Positions 8,210 through 17,194 of a stretch of DNA of 59,920 nucleotides are shown in pieces; the stretch's first letter is position 1, and each line of letters opens with the position of its first letter. This DNA is from Natronorubrum halalkaliphilum (GTDB taxonomy: Archaea > Halobacteriota > Halobacteria > Halobacteriales > Natrialbaceae): NCBI RefSeq assembly GCF_009834785.1, contig NZ_WUYX01000027.1:137555-197474 (forward strand), given 5' to 3'. A program made the translations under genes and the position numbers. The notes under the pieces were generated by a model, which made no database searches, was not told the origin of the DNA, and saw only the letters and a program-made list of their open reading frames with translations.

Positions 8210-8914
8210 TCAGACGAACGCCGTGAGCGCGAGCACGACGGCCGCCACGAGAACCGGGTAATCGGTCCGCGAGAACGCCAGCGCGGGCAGCGTCGGGTTC
8301 CAGGCGAAACACCGCGCCTGCATGGCGAGCGCGAGTCGGTCGGCGCGATCGAACGCGCGCGTGAGACCGAGCAGCCCGAGCGTGCTGGCGCGGTCGAGGA
8401 CGCCGCGCTCGTCCCCGAGGCGGGCGGCCATCGCGTCGCGAATCGTTCGGAGGTCCGCCTGCAACACGGGCAGGAACCGGAAGATAAGCGCGACGCCGAT
8501 CCCGAGTAACTGTCCGGGTTTGCCGGGGATGGTGCGTTGAATCGCGGCTCGAGACGCGCGAACCGGCGTCGAGCGGACGTACGCCGCGCTGACGAGCAAG
8601 ATGAGCAGAACCCGGTAGCTCGCGCGGCCCGACGCGCCGGCGTCCGCGAGATCGAACCACGGCGAGCCGAGCGTGAGTCCGGCGAGCAGCGGCGCGAGCG
8701 CGAGAAAGACCAGTGCGAACCGATAGGCGTAGAGCGTCTCGAGGGGCGGGACTCGGGCGATCAGCAGGACGAACGCGGTCACGACGGAGAGTGCGAGCAG
8801 CGCCCGGACGCTGGTGTGTGCCAGTGCCGTCGCGGCGAACCCGAGCTGGACCGCGAGCTTCGAGCGGGGGTCGAGCCGGTGGGCGAGTGTGTCGTCGGGG
8901 TTGTAAGTGAGCAT
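8210..8914 (-). CDS. ECF transporter transmembrane coupling protein (EcfT/BioN)
   Basis: The 234-residue membrane protein opens with LTYNPDDTLAHRLDPRSKL, the classic EcfT start (DPR.K), followed by several hydrophobic helices. Two coupling motifs face the ATPase: AMAARLGD (about 166-173) and AMQARCF. The protein links the ATPase to the substrate-binding BioY subunit in the cytoplasmic membrane. It is last in the bioY-EcfA-EcfT operon, starting 18 bases after the ATPase stop. Only one ATPase gene is present, so that subunit presumably forms a homodimer, as in bacterial BioMNY. Confidence 0.88.
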   Translation of the reverse strand: MLTYNPDDTLAHRLDPRSKLAVQLGFAATALAHTSVRALLALSVVTAFVLLIARVPPLETLYAYRFALVFLALAPLLAGLTLGSPWFDLADAGASGRASYRVLLILLVSAAYVRSTPVRASRAAIQRTIPGKPGQLLGIGVALIFRFLPVLQADLRTIRDAMAARLGDERGVLDRASTLGLLGLTRAFDRADRLALAMQARCFAWNPTLPALAFSRTDYPVLVAAVVLALTAFV

Positions 8915-8932
8915 TGCGTTCGAGGTCGGTCG

Positions 8933-9640
8933 TCAGCATTCGGTCGGCACGCGAACCTCGAGCCCTGTGAGTTGCTCGAGTGCGCGTTCGGGTGGCTCGT
9001 CGACGACGACGCGGCCGTCCTGCATGGCGACGACGCGATCGGCGAGTCCGAGAACGTCCCGCAGGTCGTGTGTCGCGAGCAGAACGCCGGTCCCGTCTGC
9101 CGCGAGGGACTCGAGTCGCGAGAGGACGGACCGTCGCGCGGGATCGTCGAGCCCGGTAAAGGGTTCGTCGAGGACGACGTGGGCGGGTTCCATCGCGAGT
9201 GCGCCCGCGATGGCCACGCGAGACTGTTCGCCGCCCGAAAGCGTCTCGATACGCTCGGTTTCGCGACCGGCCATGTTGACCGCCTCGAGAGCGGCGTCGA
9301 CCCGGCGATCGATGTCCGCTCGCTCGAGGCCGAGGTTCTCGGGGCCGAAAGCGACGTCGGCACCGATCGTCGCGGCGACGAACTGGTCGCGAGGGTGTTG
9401 AAAGACCATGCCGACGGTGGAGCGGGCGGCGAGCAGGTTTTCCGCGACGGGCGTGTCGTCGACCAGCACTTCGCCGGAATCGGCCGTCAGGAGGCCGTTG
9501 CAGTGGCGCAACAGCGTCGTCTTGCCGCTCCCGTTAGCGCCGGCGAGGACGACGAACGCGCCGTCGTCGATGGTGAGCGAGACGTCCCTGAGGACGGGGA
9601 CCTCATCGAAGGCGTAGGAGACCGACTGGAATTCGATCAT
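8933..9640 (-). CDS. ECF transporter ATP-binding protein (EcfA/BioM)
   Basis: The 235-residue ABC ATPase has Walker A GANGSGKTTLLRH (about 34-46), a Q-loop in VGMVFQHPRDQFVA, signature LSGGEQSRVAIAGAL, Walker B HVVLDEPFTGLD, and an H-loop in LLATHD. The Q-loop motif VFQHPRDQF is typical of energy-coupling-factor ATPases of the CbiO/BioM type. It hydrolyses ATP to drive vitamin uptake with EcfT and BioY. The start codon lies 11 bases after the bioY stop, so the genes are co-transcribed. Confidence 0.9.
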   Translation of the reverse strand: MIEFQSVSYAFDEVPVLRDVSLTIDDGAFVVLAGANGSGKTTLLRHCNGLLTADSGEVLVDDTPVAENLLAARSTVGMVFQHPRDQFVAATIGADVAFGPENLGLERADIDRRVDAALEAVNMAGRETERIETLSGGEQSRVAIAGALAMEPAHVVLDEPFTGLDDPARRSVLSRLESLAADGTGVLLATHDLRDVLGLADRVVAMQDGRVVVDEPPERALEQLTGLEVRVPTEC

Positions 9641-9651
9641 GAGGGTGGTGA

Positions 9652-10239
9652 TTACGACTGCACCGGCTCGATCCGGCCGCTCCGGACGATGACGATCGCC
9701 GCGACCATCTTCAGTATCTCGCCGGGAATAAACGGCAGGGCGAAGCCGGCGATCGCCTCCCAGGCCGCGAGTTCGAGCAGCCAGGCGGCGTAGGCCGTCC
9801 CCATCCCGTAGATGATGATCGTCCCCGCGACGAGGGCGCCGACGACGATCGGAAGGGCGACGGCGGCGGGATCGCGCAGGTCGGTGCCGCGATGGACCAC
9901 GAGTCCGATCACCGCAGCGGCGATCGGGTACGACCAGAGGTAGCCGCCCGTCGCGCCGAATAGCGGTCCAATCCCGGCCTCAAAGCCGGAGAAGACGGGA
10001 ATTCCGACCGCGCCGGCGGTCAGATAGAGCAGAAGCGAGATGGGACCCCAGACCGGACCCAGAACGAGTCCGGCGAGGAAGACGAACAGTACCTGCAGCG
10101 TGATCGGTGCCGGCGAAAACGGGTTCGGGATCGTAACGAACACCGACGCGCCGATCAGTGCGGCGAGCATCGCCGCCCGAGCGAACTGCCGGACGACGTC
10201 CCCATCGACGAGATCCACCGAATTGCGTTCCGTTGCCAT
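9652..10239 (-). CDS. bioY: Biotin transporter substrate-binding protein BioY
   Basis: The 195-residue integral membrane S-component starts at MATERNSVDLVDG (10239); the open frame runs on to 10347 but those residues look non-coding. Six hydrophobic helices are visible. The BioY hallmarks are PNPFSPAPITLQVLFVFLAG, LTAGAVGIPVF and GGYLWSYPIAA, which form the biotin pocket in the family. It is first in the operon with the ATPase and EcfT, giving a complete BioMNY-type importer. No biotin synthesis gene is in the window, so the organism may depend on uptake, but that is inference. A 9-bp palindrome just upstream could be an operator. Confidence 0.92.
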   Translation of the reverse strand: MATERNSVDLVDGDVVRQFARAAMLAALIGASVFVTIPNPFSPAPITLQVLFVFLAGLVLGPVWGPISLLLYLTAGAVGIPVFSGFEAGIGPLFGATGGYLWSYPIAAAVIGLVVHRGTDLRDPAAVALPIVVGALVAGTIIIYGMGTAYAAWLLELAAWEAIAGFALPFIPGEILKMVAAIVIVRSGRIEPVQS

Positions 10240-10736
10240 AGAACCGTCACTCTCGTAAACCCTGTTCAACACTTCGGTTTCCGAGAAATCGGACAGCACG
10301 CCGTCATATCGAACTGCGTGGGACGAGTGCCAACGGAGCAGGAACACGCCGAAATAAATCGATACCTGTCATTTTCCGGGTGATCGAGTCGGCGACCCGT
10401 TCGAAACACCGGGGCAGTGATAGCGATGGCTTCACGCGTCGAAATTCGCAACGCCGCTGGTCTCGGGAGGCGTAATGATGGATTGTGTCCGATCGCTAAC
10501 TGAAACGGACGGGGGGCTTATGCGACCGTCCGGACCCGTGGTTGAGAACCGATGCGATCTACGAACACGAGGTTCGGAACGGAACGGGATGGAGTGGGCG
10601 GCTACCGACGGGTGACTCGGGAGCCGCGGTCGGACTGCGAGGGGAACGGCGGTGGGAACAACAGGTGGGCGGTGATTGAGGCGGATACCGGTCGACGGTC
10701 GGTCTCGAGCGCGTCTATCCGCGGCGGAGTCGAACC
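10240..10736. other. 497-bp intergenic region upstream of bioY and the giant repeat protein
   Basis: The region separates two divergent genes. It contains the palindrome listed at 10263-10271 near the bioY start, and an AT-richer block around 10350-10370 (AAATAAATCGATA). A 62-codon frame at 10552-10740 overlaps the next start by four bases but has no recognisable product and no clear promoter; I do not call it a gene. Confidence 0.4.
10263..10271. promoter_or_regulatory. Palindrome TGTTCAACA, candidate operator for bioY
   Basis: This perfect 9-bp palindrome lies 24-32 bases before the bioY start and next to the AT-rich GTTTACGA (10254-10261), where the promoter is expected. It does not match the bacterial BirA consensus. 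A role in biotin-responsive control is only a suggestion from its position. Confidence 0.25.
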
Positions 10737-13700
10737 ATGAACTGGGGACGGGGTGCAGTCGCGACGGTTGCCGTCGCGTTCGTGATGGTCACGAGCGTGA
10801 TGGCGCTGCCGCTGCTGGGGGGCAGTATCGTCCCGTCCGACGGCAGTGAGGAGCCGGACGAGAGTCTCGAGGACGAGACGGTGGCCGCCGCAGAGTCGTC
10901 GGATCTTGGTTCTGCGGACGGGTCGGAGAGTGAAACCGATGTTAGCGACACAGGTGCAGATGTAGACGGAGGTGAGGGACTCGAGTTGATTTCGATGGGG
11001 CCGACGACGGAGACGGAAACGGATGTTGAGACTGACACGAATACGAACACGGACGCGGACGCTGAGGCGGATGTCGATGTCCAGGCGTCGCTCTCAGCCC
11101 AACAGCAAGACGCCGTCGAGGCCGGAGTCGACGAAGGGATCGAACTGGCCCAATCTCAGGGCGTCGAAGTGACACAAGAACAGCGAGCGGCGGCCATCGA
11201 GGGCGCGAGCGAGTCGGTCGTCCAGCACCAGGAGGCCGAGGTCGAGCAGATCCAGGAAGCGACGAAAGGTGCGGTCCACGGCTCGCTGATGCAGGAACAG
11301 GAAGTCGAGATCGAGCAGGTGCAGTACGCCGTCAGCGGAGCGACCGGCGGCGCGCTCTCCCAGTATCAGACGGTCTCCGCGAGCCAGATGCAGAGCGCGA
11401 CGTGGGGCGCGACCCACGGCGCCGTCGCCCAGGAACAACGCGCGACCGTCGAGCAGATCCAGGTCGCGACCCGCGGGGCCGCCGCCGGCGCCGCGAGCGA
11501 GGCCGGTGACAAGGACGTCACCCGAGCGCCGAAGATCCAGGAGGCCGCACAGGGCGCGGCCTACGGCGTCCTCGAACAGTACCAGAAGATCACGGTCGAA
11601 CAGCGCCAACAGATCACTTTAGAGCACGTTCAGCACTCCGCGGCCGGCGCGTCCGCCGGTGCGCTCGAGGGGAGCACCGAGGCCGTCCTCGAGCAGGAAC
11701 AGCGCGTCGAGGTCGAACAGCACCAGCGGGTGACCGTCAAGCAGATTCAGAAGGCGGCGACGGGCGCGGCAAAGGGCGCGCTCGTCCAGAAACAGGCCGT
11801 GACGGTCGAACAGACCCAGTCCGCAGCACGCGGCGCGGGTAAGGGCTCGTTGAAGCAGGTCCAGACGGTCAGCGTCGAGCAGGTCCAACGGATCACGATC
11901 ACACAGATTCAGGAGGCCTCCTTCGGTGCGGCCAAGGGCTCGATCTACCAGAGTCAGGAGGCCACGGTCGAGCAGATTCAGGCTGCGGCTGACGGGGCCG
12001 CGGGCGGCGTGCTCGTCCAGCAACAGGAGGTTTCGATCACGCAGATCCAACACGCCGCAGTCGGCGCGTCGCAGGGGTCGATCCAGTCGGCGGTCCAGCG
12101 GCAGGTCGTCGAGGTCGAACAGATTCAGGCCGCCGCGTTCGGTGCCGGCGAAGGCGCGGTGATCCAGAAGCAGGTCGTCGACGTCACGCAGGTTCAGAAG
12201 CTCGCGACCGGTGGCGCGAGCGGCGCACTGATCCAGTACCAGGAGGCGACCGTCGAGCAGATCCAGTTCGCGGCCCGCGGGGCCTGTCAGGAGACGGCCC
12301 GAGCCGTGCAGTACCAGCGGATCAGCGTGACGCAGTTGCAGGTGCTCACTCAGAACGCCGCGTCCGACGCCACCGCCTACGCGATTCAGGAAGGACTCGA
12401 CGACATCGACGACGAGGCCGAACTCAGCCAGTTCCTCGAGGTCGAGGTCAGCCAGCAACTCGAGGAGATCGAGGAACTCGAGGGCGAGGCGGCGATCGCG
12501 TTCGCCGATCAGGACAGCGAGGGTGAGAGCGTCGTCGTCGACAGCGTCGATCTCTCGGAGGGTGGCTTCGTGGCGATCTACGACGGCGATACGGCCGCCG
12601 CCGATCCGGCCGGCGTGATCGGCGTCTCGAACTACCTCGAGGCGGGTGCACACGACGACGTCGAGATCGACCTCGAGGAACCGATCGAGGACGAGCAGCC
12701 GCTTGTCGCCGTCGCCCACCACGATACGACCGGTGACGAGACGTTCCAGTACGCGGAGACCGACGGCGAAGCCGACGATCCTTACACGACGCTCGGCGGC
12801 TCGCCGATCGTCGACTCGGCGATCGTGACGGTCGACGACCCCGACGACCCCGAGCCCGAAGCGACGCTCGACGTGACCGATCAGGAGGGTGACGGCGGAA
12901 CGGTAACCGTCGACGAGGCGAGCGCCTCGGTCGACTATGCGCTCACCGTAACCGACGAGGACGATGAGCAACTCGCGGAAAGCGAGGCGTTCGAGGCGAA
13001 CGAAACGACGTCGGGCGTGGAACTCGATCTCGAGCCGCCGCTCGAGGAGAACGCGACGCTCGAGGTAGCCGTCGTGTCGCTTGCCGAGCAGGAAGAAGCG
13101 ACGGAAGACGCACTCGAGACCGAGTCGATCGAGTACACGGTCGAGGACGACGCGCTCGACGACCCGGACGAGGAGGAGGCGACGCTCAACGTGAGCGACC
13201 AGACGGGCGACGGTGAAACGCTGACCGTCGACGAAGCGAACGCCTCGGTCGACTACGCGCTCACCGTAACTGACGAGGACGACGAACAGCTCGCGGAAAG
13301 CGAGACGTTCGAGGCGAACGAAAGCGCGGACCTCGAGACGCTCGACCTCGAGCCGCCGCTCGAGGAGAACGCGACGCTCGAGGTGGCCGTCGTGGCGGCT
13401 GAAGATGGTGCCGCGGCTGACGGCGACACGGACGCGATCGACGCTGCAGCCGGTACTAGCGCTGCCGACGCTGACGCCGACGCCGACAACGCCGATGTTG
13501 ACGGCGTCCTCGAGAGCGAGACCATCGAGTACACGGTCGACGGCGATCCCGAGACGTTCGACGTCGAGTTCGTCGACTGCCAGCAGGCGGAGGTAACGGG
13601 CTCGTTCGAGGACGGCGACATGATCATCGTGGCGACCACGTTCTACGAGTCGGCCGGCATCGGGAACACGATGGGCGAGTATGCGGTCACGGTCGGCGAC

Positions 13701-15149
13701 GACGTCGACGCGCCGTTCGAGGGCACGATCACGTACGAGGTCGGCGACGAGTTCACCGTCGACGAGACGGATGACGAGGCGACCGTGACGGTTCCCGAGG
13801 GAGACTTCGGAGCCGCGATCACCGGCGTTGCCTCACCCGACGCGACGCCGGGTGAAATCGACCATCCGAACCCCGACGGGAGCGAGTGCGTCGAGGAGAT
13901 CCGCCCCGAACTCCCCGAGATATCCGTTGAGGAGACGGAACCGACCGATACCGACGCCATCGAGGTCACGTTCGGCTACGAGAATCCGAACGACGCCGCG
14001 CTGTTCGTCGACAGCGACTTCGTCGAGGGAACGACCGACGACGAACCGGTCGACGAATTCGAGCCCGGAACGGAGTCGTTCACCGTCGAGTGGACGCCGG
14101 AGACCGACGACGAACGACTCGTCTGGGAAGTCGGCCTGAGCCACTACGATTACGAGGAGGTGCTCACCGCCGAGACGGCCACCGCCGGCGAGATCGATCC
14201 GACCGATCCCGCCGAGTTCGGCGTTTCGATCACGGGTACGAACGACCCGGTCGAACAGGGCGAACTGCTCGAGGTCGACGCCGATATCGAGAACGTCGGC
14301 GGCCAGGAGGGAACGCAGGACATCGAGCTGTCGATCGACGGCGTGTCCGTCGACGAAGCGCCGATTTCACTCGAAGCAGGGTCCACCGAGGCCGTGACGT
14401 TGACGGCCGAGACCGACAATCTCGAACCCGGCGAACACCCTGTCGAAGTCTCGAGTGAGAACGAAACCGCCGAGACGACGGTGACGATCGAGGAGCCCGG
14501 CGAGCCCGAGTTCGGCGTTTCGATCACGGGTACGAACGACCCGGTCGAACAGGGCGAGCCGCTCGAGGTCGACGCCGATATCGAAAACGTCGGCGATCAG
14601 GAGGGTACGCAGGATATCGAGCTGTCGATCGGCGGCGCGTCCGTCGACGACGTTCCGGTCTCGCTCGCTCCCGGAGCCACTGAGGTCGTGTCGCTAACCG
14701 CCGATACCGACGATCTCGAGCCCGGTGTGTACACTGCTGCAGTCTCGAGCGAGAACGAAACCGCCGAGACGACGGTGACGATCGAAGCGGACGAGCCGGA
14801 TGTGACGGAGACGCCGGAGGAGGAAGAGGAAGAAGCGGATCCGTTCGATGAACCGGCGGAGGAAGAGGAAGAAGCGGATCCGTTCGATGAACCGGACGAG
14901 GAGCCGCCAGCTGAGGAGTCACCGGAAGACGAACCGGAAACCGAGGAGGGACCGACAACTGAAGACGAGTCTCCAGCGGAGGAGCCACCGGCTGAGGAAG
15001 AACCGCCGACCGAAGAGGAACAGGAACCAGCTGAGCCGGCTGAGGAACCCGCGGACGATGGTGATGACCCGGCGGAGACGCAATCACCAGACGAACCCGA
15101 CGGTCCGGGTTCGGATGCGGAGCCGGATTCGGAACCAGTTACCGAGTAG
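10737..15149 (+). CDS. Giant secreted protein with Gln-rich 23-residue repeats, DUF7282 and CARDB domains
   Basis: The protein has 1470 residues. Residues 1-30 form a Sec-type signal (AVATVAVAFVMVTSVMALP), then an Asp/Glu/Thr-rich spacer runs to about 115. From about 135 to 545 come some 15-16 imperfect repeats of about 23 residues on the pattern QxVxVEQIQxAAxGAxxGALxQ. After an acidic hinge, a DUF7282-like domain (about 590-700; VVVDSVDLSEGGFVAIYDGD) is followed by two near-identical beta modules (about 705-800 and 815-935), an Ig-like stretch (940-1155), and two CARDB-like domains (about 1160-1250 and 1260-1345). A strongly acidic tail with the direct repeat EEADPFDEP ends it. There is no C-terminal membrane helix, PGF-CTERM or LPXTG. 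It is probably released or loosely bound to the S-layer. The function of the repeat is unknown. No operon partner is seen. Confidence 0.8.
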   Translation: MNWGRGAVATVAVAFVMVTSVMALPLLGGSIVPSDGSEEPDESLEDETVAAAESSDLGSADGSESETDVSDTGADVDGGEGLELISMGPTTETETDVETDTNTNTDADAEADVDVQASLSAQQQDAVEAGVDEGIELAQSQGVEVTQEQRAAAIEGASESVVQHQEAEVEQIQEATKGAVHGSLMQEQEVEIEQVQYAVSGATGGALSQYQTVSASQMQSATWGATHGAVAQEQRATVEQIQVATRGAAAGAASEAGDKDVTRAPKIQEAAQGAAYGVLEQYQKITVEQRQQITLEHVQHSAAGASAGALEGSTEAVLEQEQRVEVEQHQRVTVKQIQKAATGAAKGALVQKQAVTVEQTQSAARGAGKGSLKQVQTVSVEQVQRITITQIQEASFGAAKGSIYQSQEATVEQIQAAADGAAGGVLVQQQEVSITQIQHAAVGASQGSIQSAVQRQVVEVEQIQAAAFGAGEGAVIQKQVVDVTQVQKLATGGASGALIQYQEATVEQIQFAARGACQETARAVQYQRISVTQLQVLTQNAASDATAYAIQEGLDDIDDEAELSQFLEVEVSQQLEEIEELEGEAAIAFADQDSEGESVVVDSVDLSEGGFVAIYDGDTAAADPAGVIGVSNYLEAGAHDDVEIDLEEPIEDEQPLVAVAHHDTTGDETFQYAETDGEADDPYTTLGGSPIVDSAIVTVDDPDDPEPEATLDVTDQEGDGGTVTVDEASASVDYALTVTDEDDEQLAESEAFEANETTSGVELDLEPPLEENATLEVAVVSLAEQEEATEDALETESIEYTVEDDALDDPDEEEATLNVSDQTGDGETLTVDEANASVDYALTVTDEDDEQLAESETFEANESADLETLDLEPPLEENATLEVAVVAAEDGAAADGDTDAIDAAAGTSAADADADADNADVDGVLESETIEYTVDGDPETFDVEFVDCQQAEVTGSFEDGDMIIVATTFYESAGIGNTMGEYAVTVGDDVDAPFEGTITYEVGDEFTVDETDDEATVTVPEGDFGAAITGVASPDATPGEIDHPNPDGSECVEEIRPELPEISVEETEPTDTDAIEVTFGYENPNDAALFVDSDFVEGTTDDEPVDEFEPGTESFTVEWTPETDDERLVWEVGLSHYDYEEVLTAETATAGEIDPTDPAEFGVSITGTNDPVEQGELLEVDADIENVGGQEGTQDIELSIDGVSVDEAPISLEAGSTEAVTLTAETDNLEPGEHPVEVSSENETAETTVTIEEPGEPEFGVSITGTNDPVEQGEPLEVDADIENVGDQEGTQDIELSIGGASVDDVPVSLAPGATEVVSLTADTDDLEPGVYTAAVSSENETAETTVTIEADEPDVTETPEEEEEEADPFDEPAEEEEEADPFDEPDEEPPAEESPEDEPETEEGPTTEDESPAEEPPAEEEPPTEEEQEPAEPAEEPADDGDDPAETQSPDEPDGPGSDAEPDSEPVTE
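11130..12390 (+). repeat. In-gene tandem repeat array, about 15-16 units of about 69 bp
   Basis: This is the DNA of the Gln-rich array inside the giant protein. Units such as QEAEVEQIQEATKGAVHGSL, QEATVEQIQAAADGAAGGVL and QEATVEQIQFAARGACQ show the same order: a beta-prone VxVEQ piece, then an IQxAAxGAxxGAL helix with small residues spaced four apart, then Gln pairs. Several units are extended by a doubled VEQxQRITI piece, as if half-units had been duplicated. Confidence 0.75.
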
Positions 15150-15272
15150 CCGGTTCAGCGACGGCCGATCGCCATCGTCCGACCCCGTCACTCAGCACGT
15201 AGCCCCCGTCGAAAAGGTGCAGTTTGCCAATTCAGATTACCGGTCGGTAGAGCAGCCCGAACCGCGAGCAGC

Positions 15273-15321
15273 GCTCAGTGCTCAGTGCTCAGTTCTCAGT
15301 GGAAAGTGCTCAGTTCTCAGT
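15273..15321. repeat. Heptanucleotide tandem repeat (CTCAGTG/T, seven units)
   Basis: Seven contiguous 7-bp units run CTCAGTG, CTCAGTG, CTCAGTT, CTCAGTG, GAAAGTG, CTCAGTT, CTCAGTG. The last unit overlaps the stop codon (TCA at 15317-15319) of the gene on the minus strand. Such a short-unit array is prone to slippage and lies between two convergent genes. Confidence 0.75.
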
Positions 15322-15607
15322 GCTGGTGACCAGTTGCTTCACCGTAGGTCACGCCGAACCGTTCCTCGAACAGGTCCATGATCCGGGCTTCCTGCGCCTC
15401 GAGGTCCTCGTCTGCGCCCTCGCCGTGGTGGACGATGTGGTGGGCGCGGCTGGCGAACGAGAGCAGGGTAACGTCACCGACCGTTTCGGCGTCGGTCTGG
15501 TCGCCTTCGGCGACGAGATCGACCAGTCCGCTCGGGATCGTTACTTCGTCGGTCGTGCCGTCGTCAGCGTCGATTTCGAAGGTCGTCGTGTCGACTTCGT
15601 CGGTCAT
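15317..15607 (-). CDS. Conserved small haloarchaeal protein, function unknown
   Basis: This 96-residue acidic protein starts at MTDEVDTTTF (15607); the open frame extends further upstream but only this part has halophile-like composition. It has a short beta segment (TTDEVTIPSGLVDLVAEGD), a central helix containing SRAHHIVHHGEG, and a closing helix MDLFEERFGVTYGEATGHQH. The His clusters could bind metal but no known site is formed. I recall this pattern from small, widely conserved haloarchaeal proteins (DUF7545-like) without assigned function. Next upstream on the same strand is a DUF5799-type gene, 149 bp away. Confidence 0.7.
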   Translation of the reverse strand: MTDEVDTTTFEIDADDGTTDEVTIPSGLVDLVAEGDQTDAETVGDVTLLSFASRAHHIVHHGEGADEDLEAQEARIMDLFEERFGVTYGEATGHQH

Positions 15608-15756
15608 ACGTCTACGGAGGTGAACCGTACCTAAAGGTGCTGTGACTTGCGACCGGCTCGAAACGGATCGTCCTCGAGTGCAGCGGGGACGCTGCAGCGC
15701 CGAACACGTCGCGCCGCCGAATCTCGGTCCGGAGTCGGAGTGGGTATGGGAGTGGG

Positions 15757-16218
15757 CTACTCGTCCGCTGCGGCCTCTCGAACGGACTCCCAGCGTCCGT
15801 TCGACTCGAGGTGGGACTGCAGTTCGTCGGCGTACTCCTGTGCGAGCCGTTCGGCGGCTTCCTGTTGCTCGGCGTGGGAGTCGCCGGAACCACTGCCGAG
15901 TCCGAGTGCGCCCTTGATCGAGCCGAGGAAGCCACCGCCCGAGGAGCCGGTCTGCTGTCCGCCGCCCTGGCCGCCCATGGCACCCATCCCCGTCTGAATG
16001 TTGTCGAGTTCGGGGATGATCTGTTCGACTTTGTCGGTATTCGCGACGATCCGCGCACGGTCGGGATCGTCGGGATGTTCGATCTCGAACTCCGTCGCGG
16101 TCATGATCAGACTCCACTGCTGGCTGGAAAACTCCGAGTTCGCGATCCGTGAGGAGAACTCCTGATCGACGGTCATTCGTGCGCCGACGATCCGGTCCGT
16201 CCACGGGTTGTCGCTCAT
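15757..16218 (-). CDS. DUF5799-type haloarchaeal protein
   Basis: This 153-residue soluble protein has three parts. An N-terminal domain of about 75 residues reads DRIVGARMTVDQEFSSRI, then SLIMTATEFEIEHPDDPDRARIVANTDKVEQIIPEL. A Gly/Met/Gln-rich hinge (about 80-115; GAMGGQGGGQQTGSSGGGFL) follows, then a C-terminal acidic helix (QQEAAERLAQEYADELQSHL). The pattern matches a family seen only in haloarchaea and annotated DUF5799. No catalytic motif is visible. The flexible hinge suggests a protein-protein adaptor, but that is inference. Confidence 0.7.
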   Translation of the reverse strand: MSDNPWTDRIVGARMTVDQEFSSRIANSEFSSQQWSLIMTATEFEIEHPDDPDRARIVANTDKVEQIIPELDNIQTGMGAMGGQGGGQQTGSSGGGFLGSIKGALGLGSGSGDSHAEQQEAAERLAQEYADELQSHLESNGRWESVREAAADE

Positions 16219-16314
16219 GGCTTCCGATTAGGGTGGTGGTAGTATCAGGGTTTCCATCGTCTACTGGCGGAGCAGGCCGAGAGGGATCACGCTGTGCATC
16301 CCGCCGCGGCGACG

Positions 16315-16818
16315 TCAGTCGAGTCGATCGGACGTCTCGTCGTACCGCGTCGCGAGTTCCGCGTACCGATCAGCCGTCGCCTCGAGTTGCGGATCGTCGA
16401 TTTCGGTTTTCGGTTCGGCAGGGGTCCCGGCAACGAGCGTCGAAGGGGGGACCTCGGTTCCCCCGGTGACGACGCTCCCGGCCGCGACGACGGCTCCTTC
16501 ACCGACGTGGGCACCGTCGAGGACGACTGCGTTCATTCCGACCAACGCGCGCTCGGCGACGGTCGCGCCGTGGACGATCGCGCTGTGGCCGACCGTCGAG
16601 TACGGGCCGAGTTCGGCGTCCTCGTGGAGGACGGCGTTGTCCTGAACGTTCGCGCCTTCGCTCACGACGATCCGGCCGTGATCGCCTCGGAGCGTCGTGT
16701 TCGGCCAGACGCTCGCGTCCGCCCCGATGACGACGTTCCCGATCACGACGGCCGCCTCGTCGACGTACGCCGAGTCTGCAATCTCCGGTTCCGCCCCGTC
16801 GAACGAACGTATCATAGC
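16315..16818 (-). CDS. Gamma-class carbonic anhydrase family protein
   Basis: The protein has 167 residues from MIRSFDGAEPEIADSAYVDE (16818); an in-frame ATG at 16854 would add 12 residues. Repeating hexapeptides (VVIGNVVIGADASVWPN, VGHSAIVHGATVAERALVGM, VGEGAVVAAGSVVTGG) build a left-handed beta helix, closed by a C-terminal helix (LEATADRYAELATRYDE). The zinc ligands of the family are in place: His in RGDHGRIVV and two in VGHSAIVHG, with an additional His in AVLHED. It is trimeric in relatives. Activity as a CO2 hydratase is plausible, but many YrdA/PaaY-like members have weak or untested activity. Confidence 0.88.
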   Translation of the reverse strand, partial: AMIRSFDGAEPEIADSAYVDEAAVVIGNVVIGADASVWPNTTLRGDHGRIVVSEGANVQDNAVLHEDAELGPYSTVGHSAIVHGATVAERALVGMNAVVLDGAHVGEGAVVAAGSVVTGGTEVPPSTLVAGTPAEPKTEIDDPQLEATADRYAELATRYDETSDRLD

Positions 16819-16879
16819 TACTGGTGGCCCGAGGATTGCCTTGAACGTGGCCATCGGATCGGCAGGGGGTGGTCAGAAT

Positions 16880-16967
16880 TGTACTCGTAACAAGTAAAAT
16901 CCTTCATACACCGATCACACAGTCATCGTGCGGTTGGGTGTGCTCTGACTTTCAGTGGCTGCTATAA
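16880..16967 (-). repeat. Dispersed CTATAGTA element, copy B
   Basis: The copy is reversed relative to copy A. The left part TACACCGATCACAC and the right part GGGTGTGCTCTGACTTTCAG followed by TGGCTGCTATAAC match the two ends of the family, with decay at the left tip (TACTCGTAACAAG for CTATAGTAACAAC). The centre is short. It lies upstream of the carbonic anhydrase gene. Confidence 0.6.
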
Positions 16968-17194
16968 CGGCTCCGAGACGGTGCCAATGTTCGTTTATCT
17001 ACACTTTCACACTCATACCAATATGTTTTGGCGCTACTGCTTTTGCGTGATTCGTCACAAGCTATACGTAGCGGCGGCCGCCCGTTCGCGACGACGGGAG
17101 CTCGCCGCTGTGTCATCCCACGCACCCCGAACCACCAGTTGGGGGCCATCCCCCTTCCTTCGTTCTCTCTGTCGCTCGGGCGACTCGTACGGTG

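Noticed and set aside
10552..10740. 62-codon frame before the giant protein
   Set aside because: It overlaps the next start by four bases but has no known family, no halophile-like acidity and no promoter.
11619..12971. 450-codon open frame on the minus strand inside the giant repeat gene
   Set aside because: It is a shadow of the repeat array in GC-rich DNA: Leu/Arg/Asp-rich low-complexity sequence, no family, opposite to a clear secreted protein.
15273..15321. CRISPR-like array
   Set aside because: Units are seven bases with no spacers, so it is a simple tandem repeat.
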